In this document: piece by piece, positions 15,984-22,010 of the stretch
How positions within the stretch are numbered: position 1 is the stretch's first letter
Layout of the letters: every line of letters starts with the position of its first letter
DNA from: JANMAT01 sp031359995
GTDB lineage: Bacteria > Actinomycetota > Acidimicrobiia > Acidimicrobiales > Ilumatobacteraceae
Assembly (NCBI GenBank): GCA_031359995.1
Contig: JANMAT010000175.1
Coordinates: 1-22,010, forward strand
Length of the DNA stretch: 22,010 nucleotides
Reading direction: 5' to 3'
The notes under the pieces: model-generated
The model's database searches: none
What the model was told of the DNA's origin: nothing
Seen by the model: only the letters and a program-made list of their open reading frames with translations
Made by a program: the position numbers and the translations under genes

Positions 15984-16370
15984 GTGGGCGAGCAGGACGA
16001 GGCGGGCGAACGGCGTGGTCGGCGACGGCGCCTGATGATCATCGTCGTCATCGCCATCGTCGTGCTGGGCGCCGGTGCCGTCGTGCAGACGATCGGTGGC
16101 CGCCGCGTCGACGCCGAGGTGGGCCGCATCAGGACCGCAGCCCGTACGGCGAGGGTCGACTACGGAGCGTTCGTGTTCGCCATGATGAACGACGTGGTCG
16201 ACCCGGTGTACACCGCCCTGCACACCGATGCCGACGTCTCGGCCGTGCAGAGTCCCGGCAGGCCGTGGTGCCTCACGCTGGAGGTCACCCGGCTGCTGTC
16301 GAAGCGCTCGGTGTTCTTCACCCTGGGCGATGACGGGTCGCTCACCGAGGTCGCCGGCTGCACCGGTTGA
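15984..16370 (+). CDS. Small single-pass membrane protein, unknown
   Basis: A protein of 128 residues starting at GTG 15984. A charged N-terminus (about 1-16: GEQDEAGERRGRRRR) precedes one strong transmembrane helix (about 17-38, LMIIVVIAIVVLGAG), so the N-terminus is probably inside and the rest outside. The outer part has two cysteines (in PWCLTL and AGCTG) that could form a disulfide. I do not recognise a family. The start is supported by the TACGGT -10 seven bases upstream. It sits between a broken gene and a truncated cupin, so neighbours give no clue to its job. Confidence 0.7.
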   Translation: MGEQDEAGERRGRRRRLMIIVVIAIVVLGAGAVVQTIGGRRVDAEVGRIRTAARTARVDYGAFVFAMMNDVVDPVYTALHTDADVSAVQSPGRPWCLTLEVTRLLSKRSVFFTLGDDGSLTEVAGCTG

Positions 16371-16411
16371 CCGATCGACGCGGCACCCGCGGCTGGGGCA
16401 GTGTGGGCACC

Positions 16412-16855
16412 ATGACGTCAGAGCCGAACGGTTCGCCCGTCCGTTTCGAGGGGCACGTGGCCCATCTGGCGCGCGACTGGTCGATGGCCATCGCCGCCGC
16501 CGCACCAAGCCCGCCGCACCGCATCGATCGCTACTCGATCGGCGCCGTGCCGGGCATCGACGGACCCGTCCCGCACCTGGGCGAGGTCCACCCCGACGGC
16601 GACGAGCTGCTCTACGTGGTGAGCGGCACGATGGAGGTCATCCTCGACGACGGCGACGAGCACACCATCGGCACCGAGACGACGGTGGAGCTGCGCGCCG
16701 GCGACGCCCACGTGGTGCCGCGCGGGGTGTGGCACCGGGTCGAGGCGCTACGAGACGTTGGCCCGTGGCGGCCGCCTGGTGCGGTACGACCGGGCCGGCT
16801 GCGGCCTGTCGCGCCCGATGTCGCTGGCCCACGGGCTCGTACCGTGAAAGCCTGA
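16412..16855 (+). CDS. Cupin-domain protein with an abnormal C-terminus
   Basis: The start is ATG 16412, with CAGTGT seven bases upstream as a weak -10. Residues 1 to about 110 form a cupin barrel: HLGEVHPDGDELLYVVSGTMEVIL is split across motif 1, and AGDAHVVPRGVWHRVE forms motif 2 with its metal-type histidines. From about base 16744 the cupin character ends abruptly and the frame runs on as an Arg/Pro-rich tail (WRPPGAVRPGRLRPV) to the stop at 16853-16855. In the frame starting at 16746 the same DNA codes for an alpha/beta-hydrolase scrap. So this is a cupin cut near its end and joined to another gene; stability and function of the product are doubtful. Confidence 0.65.
   Translation: MTSEPNGSPVRFEGHVAHLARDWSMAIAAAAPSPPHRIDRYSIGAVPGIDGPVPHLGEVHPDGDELLYVVSGTMEVILDDGDEHTIGTETTVELRAGDAHVVPRGVWHRVEALRDVGPWRPPGAVRPGRLRPVAPDVAGPRARTVKA
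16746..16847 (+). pseudogene. Fragment of an alpha/beta-hydrolase gene
   Basis: In a frame different from the cupin the DNA reads RYETLARGGRLVRYDRAGCG then LSRPMSLAHGLVP and a stop. The pattern R-Y-x-x-LA-x-x-x-R-(L/V)-(V/I)-R-(F/Y)-D-x-R-G-x-G-LS is the early segment of alpha/beta hydrolases, often those fused to cyclase or LuxR domains. The rest of that gene is absent. Confidence 0.5.
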
Positions 16856-16861
16856 CTCCAA

Positions 16862-16897
16862 GCCTGGATATGATCTCCAAAACGAGCACATCCAGGC
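16862..16897 (+). promoter_or_regulatory. Promoter and inverted-repeat operator of the AbiE pair
   Basis: GCCTGGAT (16862-16869) and ATCCAGGC (16890-16897) are perfect 8-bp arms, 20 bases apart. TATGAT (16869-16874) overlaps the left arm and is a strong -10; TGAAAG (16845-16850) 18 bases upstream is a weak -35. AbiEi antitoxins repress their own operon by binding inverted repeats, which fits. Confidence 0.55.
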
Positions 16898-16918
16898 GCA
16901 AGGTCAGGAGAATGGACG

Positions 16919-17791
16919 ATGCCTCGTTCCTCTGAAGCTCGAATCGATCGCACGGTACCCTCGTGGGCGGCGATGCTGCTCGGCCAGCTCGCCCAGGACC
17001 GCCCGACCGTTCTCACCCGCGACGACCTCGACACCTACCTCGCGGCCGGACACATGGAGCGCGACCGCGACCGGGTCATCCGCGACCTCGTGAGGCTCGA
17101 CTGGCTCGTGGGCACCCGCCTGAAGGGCGTGTGGGCGTTCCTGCCCCCGGGCGAGACCACCACCGGCGACCCGTACATCGACTTGCGGGCGTGGCGGGCG
17201 AAAGACCCGCTGGCGCGCTTCGCTCTCGCCGGCGAGGCGGCCGCCTTCCACCTCGGGTACCTCGACCGGCGCTTCGACGGCCCCATCTCGATCTGGCTTC
17301 CCGACGACAAGCGGCCCCCGCTCGGACTGCGCGACCTCGTCTCCGTCGTCGGCATCCGGTTCCGGACCGGCGCGCAGCTCGAACCGTCCTGGAGGCTGCT
17401 GCGGTCACGTGGTCTCGACGTGAACGCGTGGTCGTCGGGTCTGCCGGCGTTCGGGCCCGAGGCGCTTCTCGTGCAGCTCGCCGCTCGTCCCGCCTCATTC
17501 GGACCTTGGGCGGACCTCGTCGCCCACCTCGACCGCTTCGTCGGCGACTGCCACCCCGACCGCATCGCCGAGCTCCTCGAAGGGCAGACGGCCTCCTCGT
17601 GGCAGCGCGCCGCCTATCTCCTCGACACCGGAAGCAACGAACCCGCGGCAGCGGCGTTGATGGAGCGTCGGCCGACGGCCAGGCTGGTCCACGTCACGCT
17701 CGGCGACGGCGACCGGGGTGCGCACTCCGCCCGATACGGGATCGTCGACCGGCTCGTCGCCCCGCTCCTCGACGTCGTCGGGAAAGCGTAG
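16919..17791 (+). CDS. abiEi: AbiEi-like antitoxin of a type IV toxin-antitoxin system
   Basis: A protein of 290 residues; ATG 16919 has AGGAG eight bases upstream, and the nearby ATG 16912 opens only a 7-codon frame. The N-terminal winged helix (about 10-75) reads VLTRDDLDTYLA, then RVIRDLVRLDWLVGTRLKGVWAFL, the pattern by which AbiEi proteins bind DNA and repress their operon. The remainder (AFALAGEAAAFHLGYLDRR onward) fits the antitoxin domain that blocks the AbiEii nucleotidyltransferase without, in studied cases, stable complex formation. The stop shares a base with the toxin GTG (TAGTG). Family call rests on domain pattern plus the adjacent toxin; the frame is intact. Confidence 0.82.
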   Translation: MPRSSEARIDRTVPSWAAMLLGQLAQDRPTVLTRDDLDTYLAAGHMERDRDRVIRDLVRLDWLVGTRLKGVWAFLPPGETTTGDPYIDLRAWRAKDPLARFALAGEAAAFHLGYLDRRFDGPISIWLPDDKRPPLGLRDLVSVVGIRFRTGAQLEPSWRLLRSRGLDVNAWSSGLPAFGPEALLVQLAARPASFGPWADLVAHLDRFVGDCHPDRIAELLEGQTASSWQRAAYLLDTGSNEPAAAALMERRPTARLVHVTLGDGDRGAHSARYGIVDRLVAPLLDVVGKA

Positions 17792-18688
17792 TGGCCGCCG
17801 GTCTCGCCCTCACCCGGGCGCTCATCCTGCAGCACGGCGCGCAACGCCAGGACGCCTACGACGCCGCCCTGCTCGACGTCGCCCAGGACCACCTCCTGGA
17901 GACCCTCGCTCGGGCTGGCTTCTTCGACGACGGACGCCTCACGTTCAAGGGTGGCACCAGCCTGCGCAAGTGCCGCCTCGGGCAGCTGGGGCGGTTCTCC
18001 ACCGACCTCGACTTCGCCGCACCGGACGAGGACAAGGTCGTCGAAGTGTGCGACGCCATCGACGGCGCGACCGTGTCCGGGTTCACCTACCGGCTGACCA
18101 AACCGAGCAAGGACGCCCGTCACTGGGAGATGGTCGTCACTCACCCGACGCTCGGCAGCCCCGCCGTGCAGTCGTCCGTCGAGTTCGCCCGGCGGCCCTT
18201 GTGCCTGCCCGCCGACCAGCTCGGCTTCATTCCCATCCGGATTCACGACGCCTACCCGTTCGCACTGCCCCGCATCCCGGTCATCGCCGAAGCGGAGGCG
18301 TGCGCCGAGAAGCTGGCCCGCTTACCGCCGCACCGCCCTCGGTCGCGACGTGTACGACCTGGCCCAGTTCGCGCGGTCGACGATGGACGAGCGGCTCGTG
18401 CGGCGCCTTTGGGTCCTCAAGGTGTGGGGCGACGTCGTCGACGACGACCGGGGCACCAAGCCCCTCAACCCCTCCCAGGTACTCATGTACAAGCGTGAAT
18501 CCGACTTCCAGGTCGACTCACTGGGTGTGCTCACCCGCCCGGTCGACATCCCCGGTTGGGAGCGCACGGTCCGCGAGCGGTTCGCGTTCCTCGACCAGCT
18601 CGACGCCGACGAGCAGCGTTGGGCCGCCTGCAACCCGAAGGACCGCTTCGAGGTCGAGACGGCCCTGGCCGCACGCGGGTTCGCTTAG
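17791..18688 (+). pseudogene. abiEii: AbiEii nucleotidyltransferase toxin, frameshifted
   Basis: Starting at GTG 17791, the first 177 codons carry the AbiEii catalytic region: LTFKGGTSLRKCRLG followed by RFSTDLDFA, the GG-T-S and D-x-D residues of DNA-polymerase-beta-like nucleotidyltransferases. After EACAEKLAR (to 18321) one extra T at 18322-18323 throws the frame; the frame that continues reads YRRTALGRDVYDLAQFARST and ends at the TAG 18686-18688. With one base removed the protein is 298 residues, a normal length. As written, the toxin loses its last third and gains an unrelated tail. Intact toxins of this family inactivate tRNA or other targets by nucleotide transfer. Sequencing error cannot be excluded. 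Confidence 0.75.
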
Positions 18689-18702
18689 GCGAGCCGGGGA
18701 TG

Positions 18703-19284
18703 TTACTGGCCCAGGCGGCCGTCGATCCGTTCGCGCAGGAGGTCGACGTGGCCCATGTGGCGGGCGTACTCCTCGATCATCCCGACGAGCACCTCGCGCA
18801 GCGACATCGATCCTCCACCGCTGCCGTGCTGGTTCAGTGGGTCGCCGGCGGTGAGGTCGAGACTTGGCGCTTCGGCCACGAAGCGGGTGGCGAACTCGAC
18901 CTCGACGCGCCAGGCCTCCCACGCCGCGGCCACCACCGCGGGGTCGGCGACGGCACCGTTGAAGTCGGCGTCGCGGTCGTCGTCGGTGCGGTACAGCGGC
19001 GCCACGTCATGGCCGGCCATCATCACGCGGAAGGTGTCGCGCTCGCCCTCGGCCAGGTGCCGCACGAGGCCGAGCAGCGAGAGCGTGGACGGCTCGACCG
19101 CACGCTTCGCCATGGCCACCGCATCGAGGCCGGCGCACTTCAGCTCCAACGTGAGCCGCTGGCCCCGCAGCGCTTCCACGAGCGTGGTCCGCTCGTCGCC
19201 CAGTCGCGCCCGATGTTCACGGGGATCGTCGTCCGACGGACGGCCGTCGGCCGTGAACATGTCTGCCCGTCGGGTCGAAGCCAT
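18703..19284 (-). CDS. DinB/DUF664 (mini-circle) family protein
   Basis: A protein of 193 residues if started at ATG 19284; the ATG at 19260 (MFTADGRPS) is a plausible shorter start and the longer upstream frame is not credible. The four-helix DinB pattern is clear: ERTTLVEALRGQRLTLELKC, LSLLGLVRHLAEGERDTF with a metal-type His, and the final helix EEYARHMGHVDLLRERIDG with two more histidines. This is the DUF664/mini-circle subgroup common in actinobacteria; related DinB-fold proteins include thiol-dependent transferases (mycothiol, bacillithiol). Substrate unknown. It converges on the AbiEii gene with 14 bases between. Family call good, exact start uncertain. Confidence 0.85.
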   Translation of the reverse strand: MASTRRADMFTADGRPSDDDPREHRARLGDERTTLVEALRGQRLTLELKCAGLDAVAMAKRAVEPSTLSLLGLVRHLAEGERDTFRVMMAGHDVAPLYRTDDDRDADFNGAVADPAVVAAAWEAWRVEVEFATRFVAEAPSLDLTAGDPLNQHGSGGGSMSLREVLVGMIEEYARHMGHVDLLRERIDGRLGQ

Positions 19285-19370
19285 GTCCCATGCTCGCCCC
19301 GCGAGCAGCCGCCGTCCACGGAATTCGGTGATGGTCCGCGCCCATCGGTCCGCACCGTAGGCTCCCAAGT

Positions 19371-19442
19371 ATGGGGCTCGTGTGCGAGTACTTCCTCGCC
19401 GCCGACGACGGTGATGCCGCGCCCTGCTGGATGTCGTTGTAG
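19371..19442 (+). pseudogene. Truncated gene with an intact leaderless promoter
   Basis: TAGGCT (19358-19363), seven bases, then ATG 19371: the same spacing as other leaderless genes here. The product MGLVCEYFLAADDGDAAPCW stops after 23 residues. The frame one base back continues as RALLDVVVG before turning into Arg/Pro-rich nonsense. It looks like the 5' end of a gene broken by an indel or deletion. Family not identified. Confidence 0.4.
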
Positions 19443-19513
19443 GCCGCCGTCGACCGGCCCGAGCCCGGCGCGGCCCCTCGACAATCACGCTCGGGCGGGC
19501 GCAAGCTGGGCCC

Positions 19514-19936
19514 GTGGGCGTTCGGGGCTCCCGGCGATGGGTCCAGGTCGTTGGCGGCGCGGTCATCGTGCTCTCGGCGTGTGCGACCAGCCGCGCGACG
19601 ACGAACGCGCCGAGCACGGCCACCGCGCCGACCACGATCGCCATGCTCGGGCCGGCCGAGACGCTCGTGCCGGGGGTACCCCGTCGCTTCGAGCTGTCGA
19701 TCCACTGCGGGGCGCGCGTGCTCAGCTGGAAGATCGACGACCGGTGGTGGAAGACCGAGCAGACGGCCGACGAGCTCGACTGGGTGCCGGCCGGCTGGCC
19801 GAAGCCGACCGATATGGGCGGCCTCACCGTCACCCTCGAACTGTCCACCGACCACCAGCAACTGTTCGTCACCTACGGCGACACGACCGTGACCTACCAC
19901 CCGGCCGAGCTCCTCCCCACCGACTACTGCGCGTAG
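19514..19936 (+). CDS. Small lipoprotein, unknown
   Basis: A protein of 140 residues from GTG 19514. An Arg-containing N-terminus, a hydrophobic stretch (VQVVGGAVIVL) and lipobox LSAC place the lipidated cysteine at residue 23. A short Thr-rich spacer (about 26-44) follows, then one compact domain with the core FELSIHCGARVLSWKIDDRWW and a C-terminus ending PTDYCA. Two cysteines of that domain (in IHCG and DYCA) may pair. I recognise no family. CAAGCT six bases before the start is a weak -10. Another gene running off the window end also finishes in YCA, so the two may be relatives. Probably on the outer face of the membrane. Confidence 0.75.
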   Translation: MGVRGSRRWVQVVGGAVIVLSACATSRATTNAPSTATAPTTIAMLGPAETLVPGVPRRFELSIHCGARVLSWKIDDRWWKTEQTADELDWVPAGWPKPTDMGGLTVTLELSTDHQQLFVTYGDTTVTYHPAELLPTDYCA

Positions 19937-20013
19937 CGACGCATGGGCCGATCACGACCGGCAGCACACTCAGACTGAGCCGACGCCGGGCCGCGACCCC
20001 TCCGGTTCTTGCC

Positions 20014-20064
20014 CGCTCTGGGCAGCGAAAGCGTTACGTGGTAGCGGTTTCGCTGCCCAGAGCG
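20014..20064. repeat. 51-base near-perfect palindrome
   Basis: A 17-base arm CGCTCTGGGCAGCGAAA (20014-20030) pairs perfectly with 20048-20064. After one G-G mismatch the hairpin continues for six more pairs (CGTTAC with GTAGCG, including one G-T) to a 3-base loop GTG at 20038-20040. It lies 77 bases past the lipoprotein gene and about 120 before the Fic gene. It could be a strong terminator without U-run, or a REP-like or MITE-like repeat. Confidence 0.8.
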
Positions 20065-20143
20065 CGTCTCGGCGTGTGGGCGGATCCGGGTAGGCCGCCG
20101 AAACCGTCGCGGGAACGAGCGCAACTGATACCAACACCGACCG

Positions 20144-20175
20144 CTAGTATCACTTAAGGAAGCAAGTGATACTAG
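20144..20175 (+). promoter_or_regulatory. Perfect 12-bp inverted repeat at the Fic gene
   Basis: CTAGTATCACTT (20144-20155), 8 bases, AAGTGATACTAG (20164-20175). TAGTAT (20145-20150) in the left arm fits a -10, and the right arm runs into the AGGAGG ribosome binding site (20174-20179). A third similar half-site, AACTGATAC, lies at 20123-20131. Local AT content is far above the surroundings. A repressor dimer could block the promoter here; as RNA the hairpin could hide the ribosome binding site. Confidence 0.7.
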
Positions 20176-20184
20176 GAGGCCAAG

Positions 20185-21381
20185 GTGGTGGTCGATGCAG
20201 GCGCGTGGCCGGCGGTCGGCTCGGAACCACACGAATGGCGCAGCCGCGACGACCTCCCGACATCGAGGCGCGCCCGACTCCTGGCCCGCCAGCCGTACCA
20301 CGCGGCGATCCCACCAGCGATCGTCGACGCGTCCCTCACCGTGTCGGCCGCCGTCCTGGCTGCGGCCGAGGATGCGAGCACCGAGATCGCCCGCTTCGAC
20401 ACTGAAGTCGGTGCTGAGATCGCACCGTTCGCAACCATCCTGCTCCGGTCCGAGTCGGCGGCCTCGTCGAAGATCGAGAACCTGACTGCGTCGGCTCGCG
20501 CCATCGCCGAAGCTGAGCTCGGTCACGGCAGCCGGAACGCCGCGTTGATCGTCGCAAACGAACGCGCCATGAGGGCAGCGATCGCACTGGCCGACCGGCT
20601 CGACGGGCCGGCGATCCTCGACATGCACGGCGCCCTCCTGGGCGAGAGCGCCCCGGCCATCGCGGGACGGTGGCGGGACCAGCAGGTGTGGATCGGTGGC
20701 GACGACGTCAGCCCTCACGGCGCGCCGTTCGTTCCCCCGCACCACGATCGGGTTCCCGCGGCGATCGACGACCTGATCCGGTTCATCGCCCGCACCGACA
20801 TCCCCACCCTCGCCCACGCTGCGATCGCCCATGCCCAGTTCGAGACGATCCACCCGTTCCCCGACGGCAACGGCAGGGTCGGGCGTGCACTCGTGCACGC
20901 CCAACTGCGTCACGCCCGCCTCACCCGACACGTCACCGTCCCGGTGTCCGCAGGCCTGCTGACCGACACCGACGCCTACATCGCCGCGCTCGGCGCCTAC
21001 CGTGACGGCGACCCCGCGCCGATCGTCGAGCGGTTCTCCGACGCCACCTTCGCCGCCCTCGCCAACGGACGCCAGCTCGTGAGCGACCTGCACCGGATCC
21101 GTGACGACTGGGCGCAGCAGGTGAAGGCCCGCCGGGGCGCGGCAGCTTGGAGGGTCACCGAGATCGTCGCCCGGCACCCGGTGGTGAACGCGGCGTCATT
21201 GAGCCGCGAGTTGGGCATCCCACAGACGAACGTGTATCGAGCGCTCCAGCCGCTCGTCGATGCAGGGGTGCTCGTCGAGTTCACCAACAACAAACGCGAC
21301 CGCCTGTGGCGGGCCCCGGACGTGCTCGGTGCGCTCGACGCCTTCGCCAGCCGCGCCGGACGCCGCCAACGGGCGCGCTGA
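20185..21381 (+). CDS. Fic-domain protein with C-terminal winged helix
   Basis: A protein of 398 residues; GTG 20185 with AGGAGG five bases upstream (GTG 20188 is an alternative). An N-terminal helical part carries the inhibition motif [ST]-x3-E-[GN] as S94-SKI-E98-N99, which marks an N-terminally autoinhibited Fic. The core has HPFPDGNGRVGR with H223, D227, N229, R231 and R234, so AMP transfer to a target protein hydroxyl is expected. The C-terminus (about 322-375) is a winged helix: AASLSRELGIPQTNVYRALQPLVDAGVLVEF. Such Fic proteins may regulate their own promoter, which fits the 12-bp inverted repeat upstream. Target protein unknown. It converges on an SRPBCC gene. Confidence 0.95.
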   Translation: MVVDAGAWPAVGSEPHEWRSRDDLPTSRRARLLARQPYHAAIPPAIVDASLTVSAAVLAAAEDASTEIARFDTEVGAEIAPFATILLRSESAASSKIENLTASARAIAEAELGHGSRNAALIVANERAMRAAIALADRLDGPAILDMHGALLGESAPAIAGRWRDQQVWIGGDDVSPHGAPFVPPHHDRVPAAIDDLIRFIARTDIPTLAHAAIAHAQFETIHPFPDGNGRVGRALVHAQLRHARLTRHVTVPVSAGLLTDTDAYIAALGAYRDGDPAPIVERFSDATFAALANGRQLVSDLHRIRDDWAQQVKARRGAAAWRVTEIVARHPVVNAASLSRELGIPQTNVYRALQPLVDAGVLVEFTNNKRDRLWRAPDVLGALDAFASRAGRRQRAR

Positions 21382-21385
21382 GGCA

Positions 21386-21402
21386 CCCGCCCTCGTGGCG
21401 GG
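21386..21402. terminator. Hairpin between two convergent genes
   Basis: CCCGCC (21386-21391), 5-base loop, GGCGGG (21397-21402), within the 26 bases between the two stop codons. Could serve both directions. No U-run. Confidence 0.45.
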
Positions 21403-21407
21403 CGACG

Positions 21408-21899
21408 TCAGGCGGAAGGCAGCTCCGGGCGGGGCTTGCCGGGCGCCACCGTGCGGGCGAGGATCCCGAGCGTGGCCCGCAACGCCCCTTCGGAGAAGAT
21501 CGGGAAGATGTTGCGCTCCTTCCACACCGGGTCGATGTCGGTCCAGTCGTGGTAGGAGGTGACGAGCGTGCCGCCCTCGAACGGCTCGAGCCGGTAGCCG
21601 TGCACGTGCCCGATCGGCAGCTGGACGACGCCGTTGATCTTCCACGCGATCTCACGGTCCTGCTCGAAGGTGCAGATCGGCACGGTCACGTCGTACAGGC
21701 CGAGCGGGAAGTCGTTGAGCGCCTCGCGGTCCATGTGCCCGACGAACTCGTCGCCGACCGCCGTGGCCCGCTGGCCCGTGGCGGACATGAGCATGCCCGA
21801 CGCGTCGATGGCGACGTGACCGTTGGGGTCGCTGACGATGGCGGAGATGGCGGCCGGGTCGGCGGCGACGGCGCGGGTGACGTCGAAGCGCGTGGTCAT
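21408..21899 (-). CDS. SRPBCC family protein (polyketide cyclase-like)
   Basis: A protein of 163 residues, ATG 21899; GAGACT seven bases upstream is a weak -10 and there is no clear ribosome binding site. The START-like order is visible: a first strand FDVTRAVAADPAAISAIVSDP, a long gap of strands (EFVGHMDREALNDF, GLYDVTVPICTF), then IAWKING and GTLVTSYHDWTDIDPVW, and a C-terminal helix ending in ARTVAPGKPRPELP. It is longer than the SRPBCC protein at 6562-6960 and not obviously its close relative. It should bind a hydrophobic ligand. No enzyme assignment is possible. Convergent with the Fic gene. Confidence 0.88.
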   Translation of the reverse strand: MTTRFDVTRAVAADPAAISAIVSDPNGHVAIDASGMLMSATGQRATAVGDEFVGHMDREALNDFPLGLYDVTVPICTFEQDREIAWKINGVVQLPIGHVHGYRLEPFEGGTLVTSYHDWTDIDPVWKERNIFPIFSEGALRATLGILARTVAPGKPRPELPSA

Positions 21900-21962
21900 G
21901 GCGCGGAGTCTCGCACGACCCTGGAGCGACGAGAACGGACCGCGACGGGCAGCGTAGGAGGC

Positions 21963-22010
21963 CTACGCGCAGTAGTGAACGGGGATGTTCGATCCGATCT
22001 TCACCAGCAC
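21963..22010 (-). CDS. C-terminal end of a gene running off the window
   Basis: The last 48 bases on the minus strand read open as VLVKIGSNIPVHYCA and a TAG stop. Too short to identify; codon use fits and the YCA ending resembles the lipoprotein at 19514-19936. Confidence 0.4.
   Translation of the reverse strand: MLVKIGSNIPVHYCA

Noticed and set aside
16861..18700. Complete mobile element carrying the AbiE pair
   Set aside because: I found no integrase, transposase or terminal repeats at the edges; only the gene scar on the left hints at insertion.

Overview
The window is very GC-rich, densely packed bacterial DNA. It looks like an actinobacterium, most likely of the class Acidimicrobiia. 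Reasons: very high GC with G/C-biased third positions, frequent GTG starts, exported proteins with long Thr/Pro linkers, a surface protein with the degenerate GYW-(L/V)-x-x-x-DG-x-(V/A)-x-x-(F/Y)G repeats common in that class, a LexA box of the Gram-positive type, and several genes that appear to be leaderless. The lineage is inferred from style; there is no rRNA or marker gene in the window.

Layout. (1) 1-2459: three overlapping plus-strand genes, a sensor histidine kinase (5' end outside the window), a GerMN-domain lipoprotein and an OmpR-type response regulator. (2) 2460-5647: a convergent spacer with a possible structured RNA and a terminator, then a large minus-strand secreted protein (sequence repeats, carbohydrate-binding-like module, Thr/Pro linker, parallel beta-helix). 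(3) 5648-8495: a divergent control region rich in dyads, then a leaderless TetR regulator translationally coupled to an SRPBCC protein and a sulfatase. (4) 8496-9490: a stand-alone cyclic-nucleotide-binding-domain protein, then a 459-base spacer carrying, on the minus strand, what reads as a manganese (yybP-ykoY) riboswitch with no recognisable target gene. (5) 9491-12435: a UvrD/Rep-type helicase with two LexA-box-like sites at its promoter, and a TauD-like dioxygenase. (6) 12648-15512: an N-acyl-D-amino-acid deacylase-like amidohydrolase divergent from an L,D-transpeptidase. (7) 15513-19513: a region of damaged genes: a frameshifted small protein, a small membrane protein, a cupin fused to an alpha/beta-hydrolase scrap, an AbiEi/AbiEii toxin-antitoxin pair whose toxin frame is broken, a DinB/DUF664 protein, and a truncated gene that keeps its promoter. 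(8) 19514-22010: a small lipoprotein, a 51-base palindrome, a Fic protein with a perfect 12-bp inverted repeat over its ribosome binding site, a second SRPBCC protein, and the last codons of another minus-strand gene.

How the parts work together. Region 1 is a self-contained signalling operon, with a lipoprotein between sensor and regulator that recalls the MtrA-MtrB-LpqB arrangement. Region 3 is a small catabolic or detoxification operon under its own TetR. Regions 7-8 resemble an accessory strip with a toxin-antitoxin pair, a Fic protein and gene debris. I see no CRISPR array, rRNA, tRNA, transposase or integrase. The most unusual items are the orphan riboswitch, the LexA-controlled leaderless helicase, the palindrome-controlled Fic gene, the broken AbiE toxin and the unassigned structured spacer at 2553-2670.
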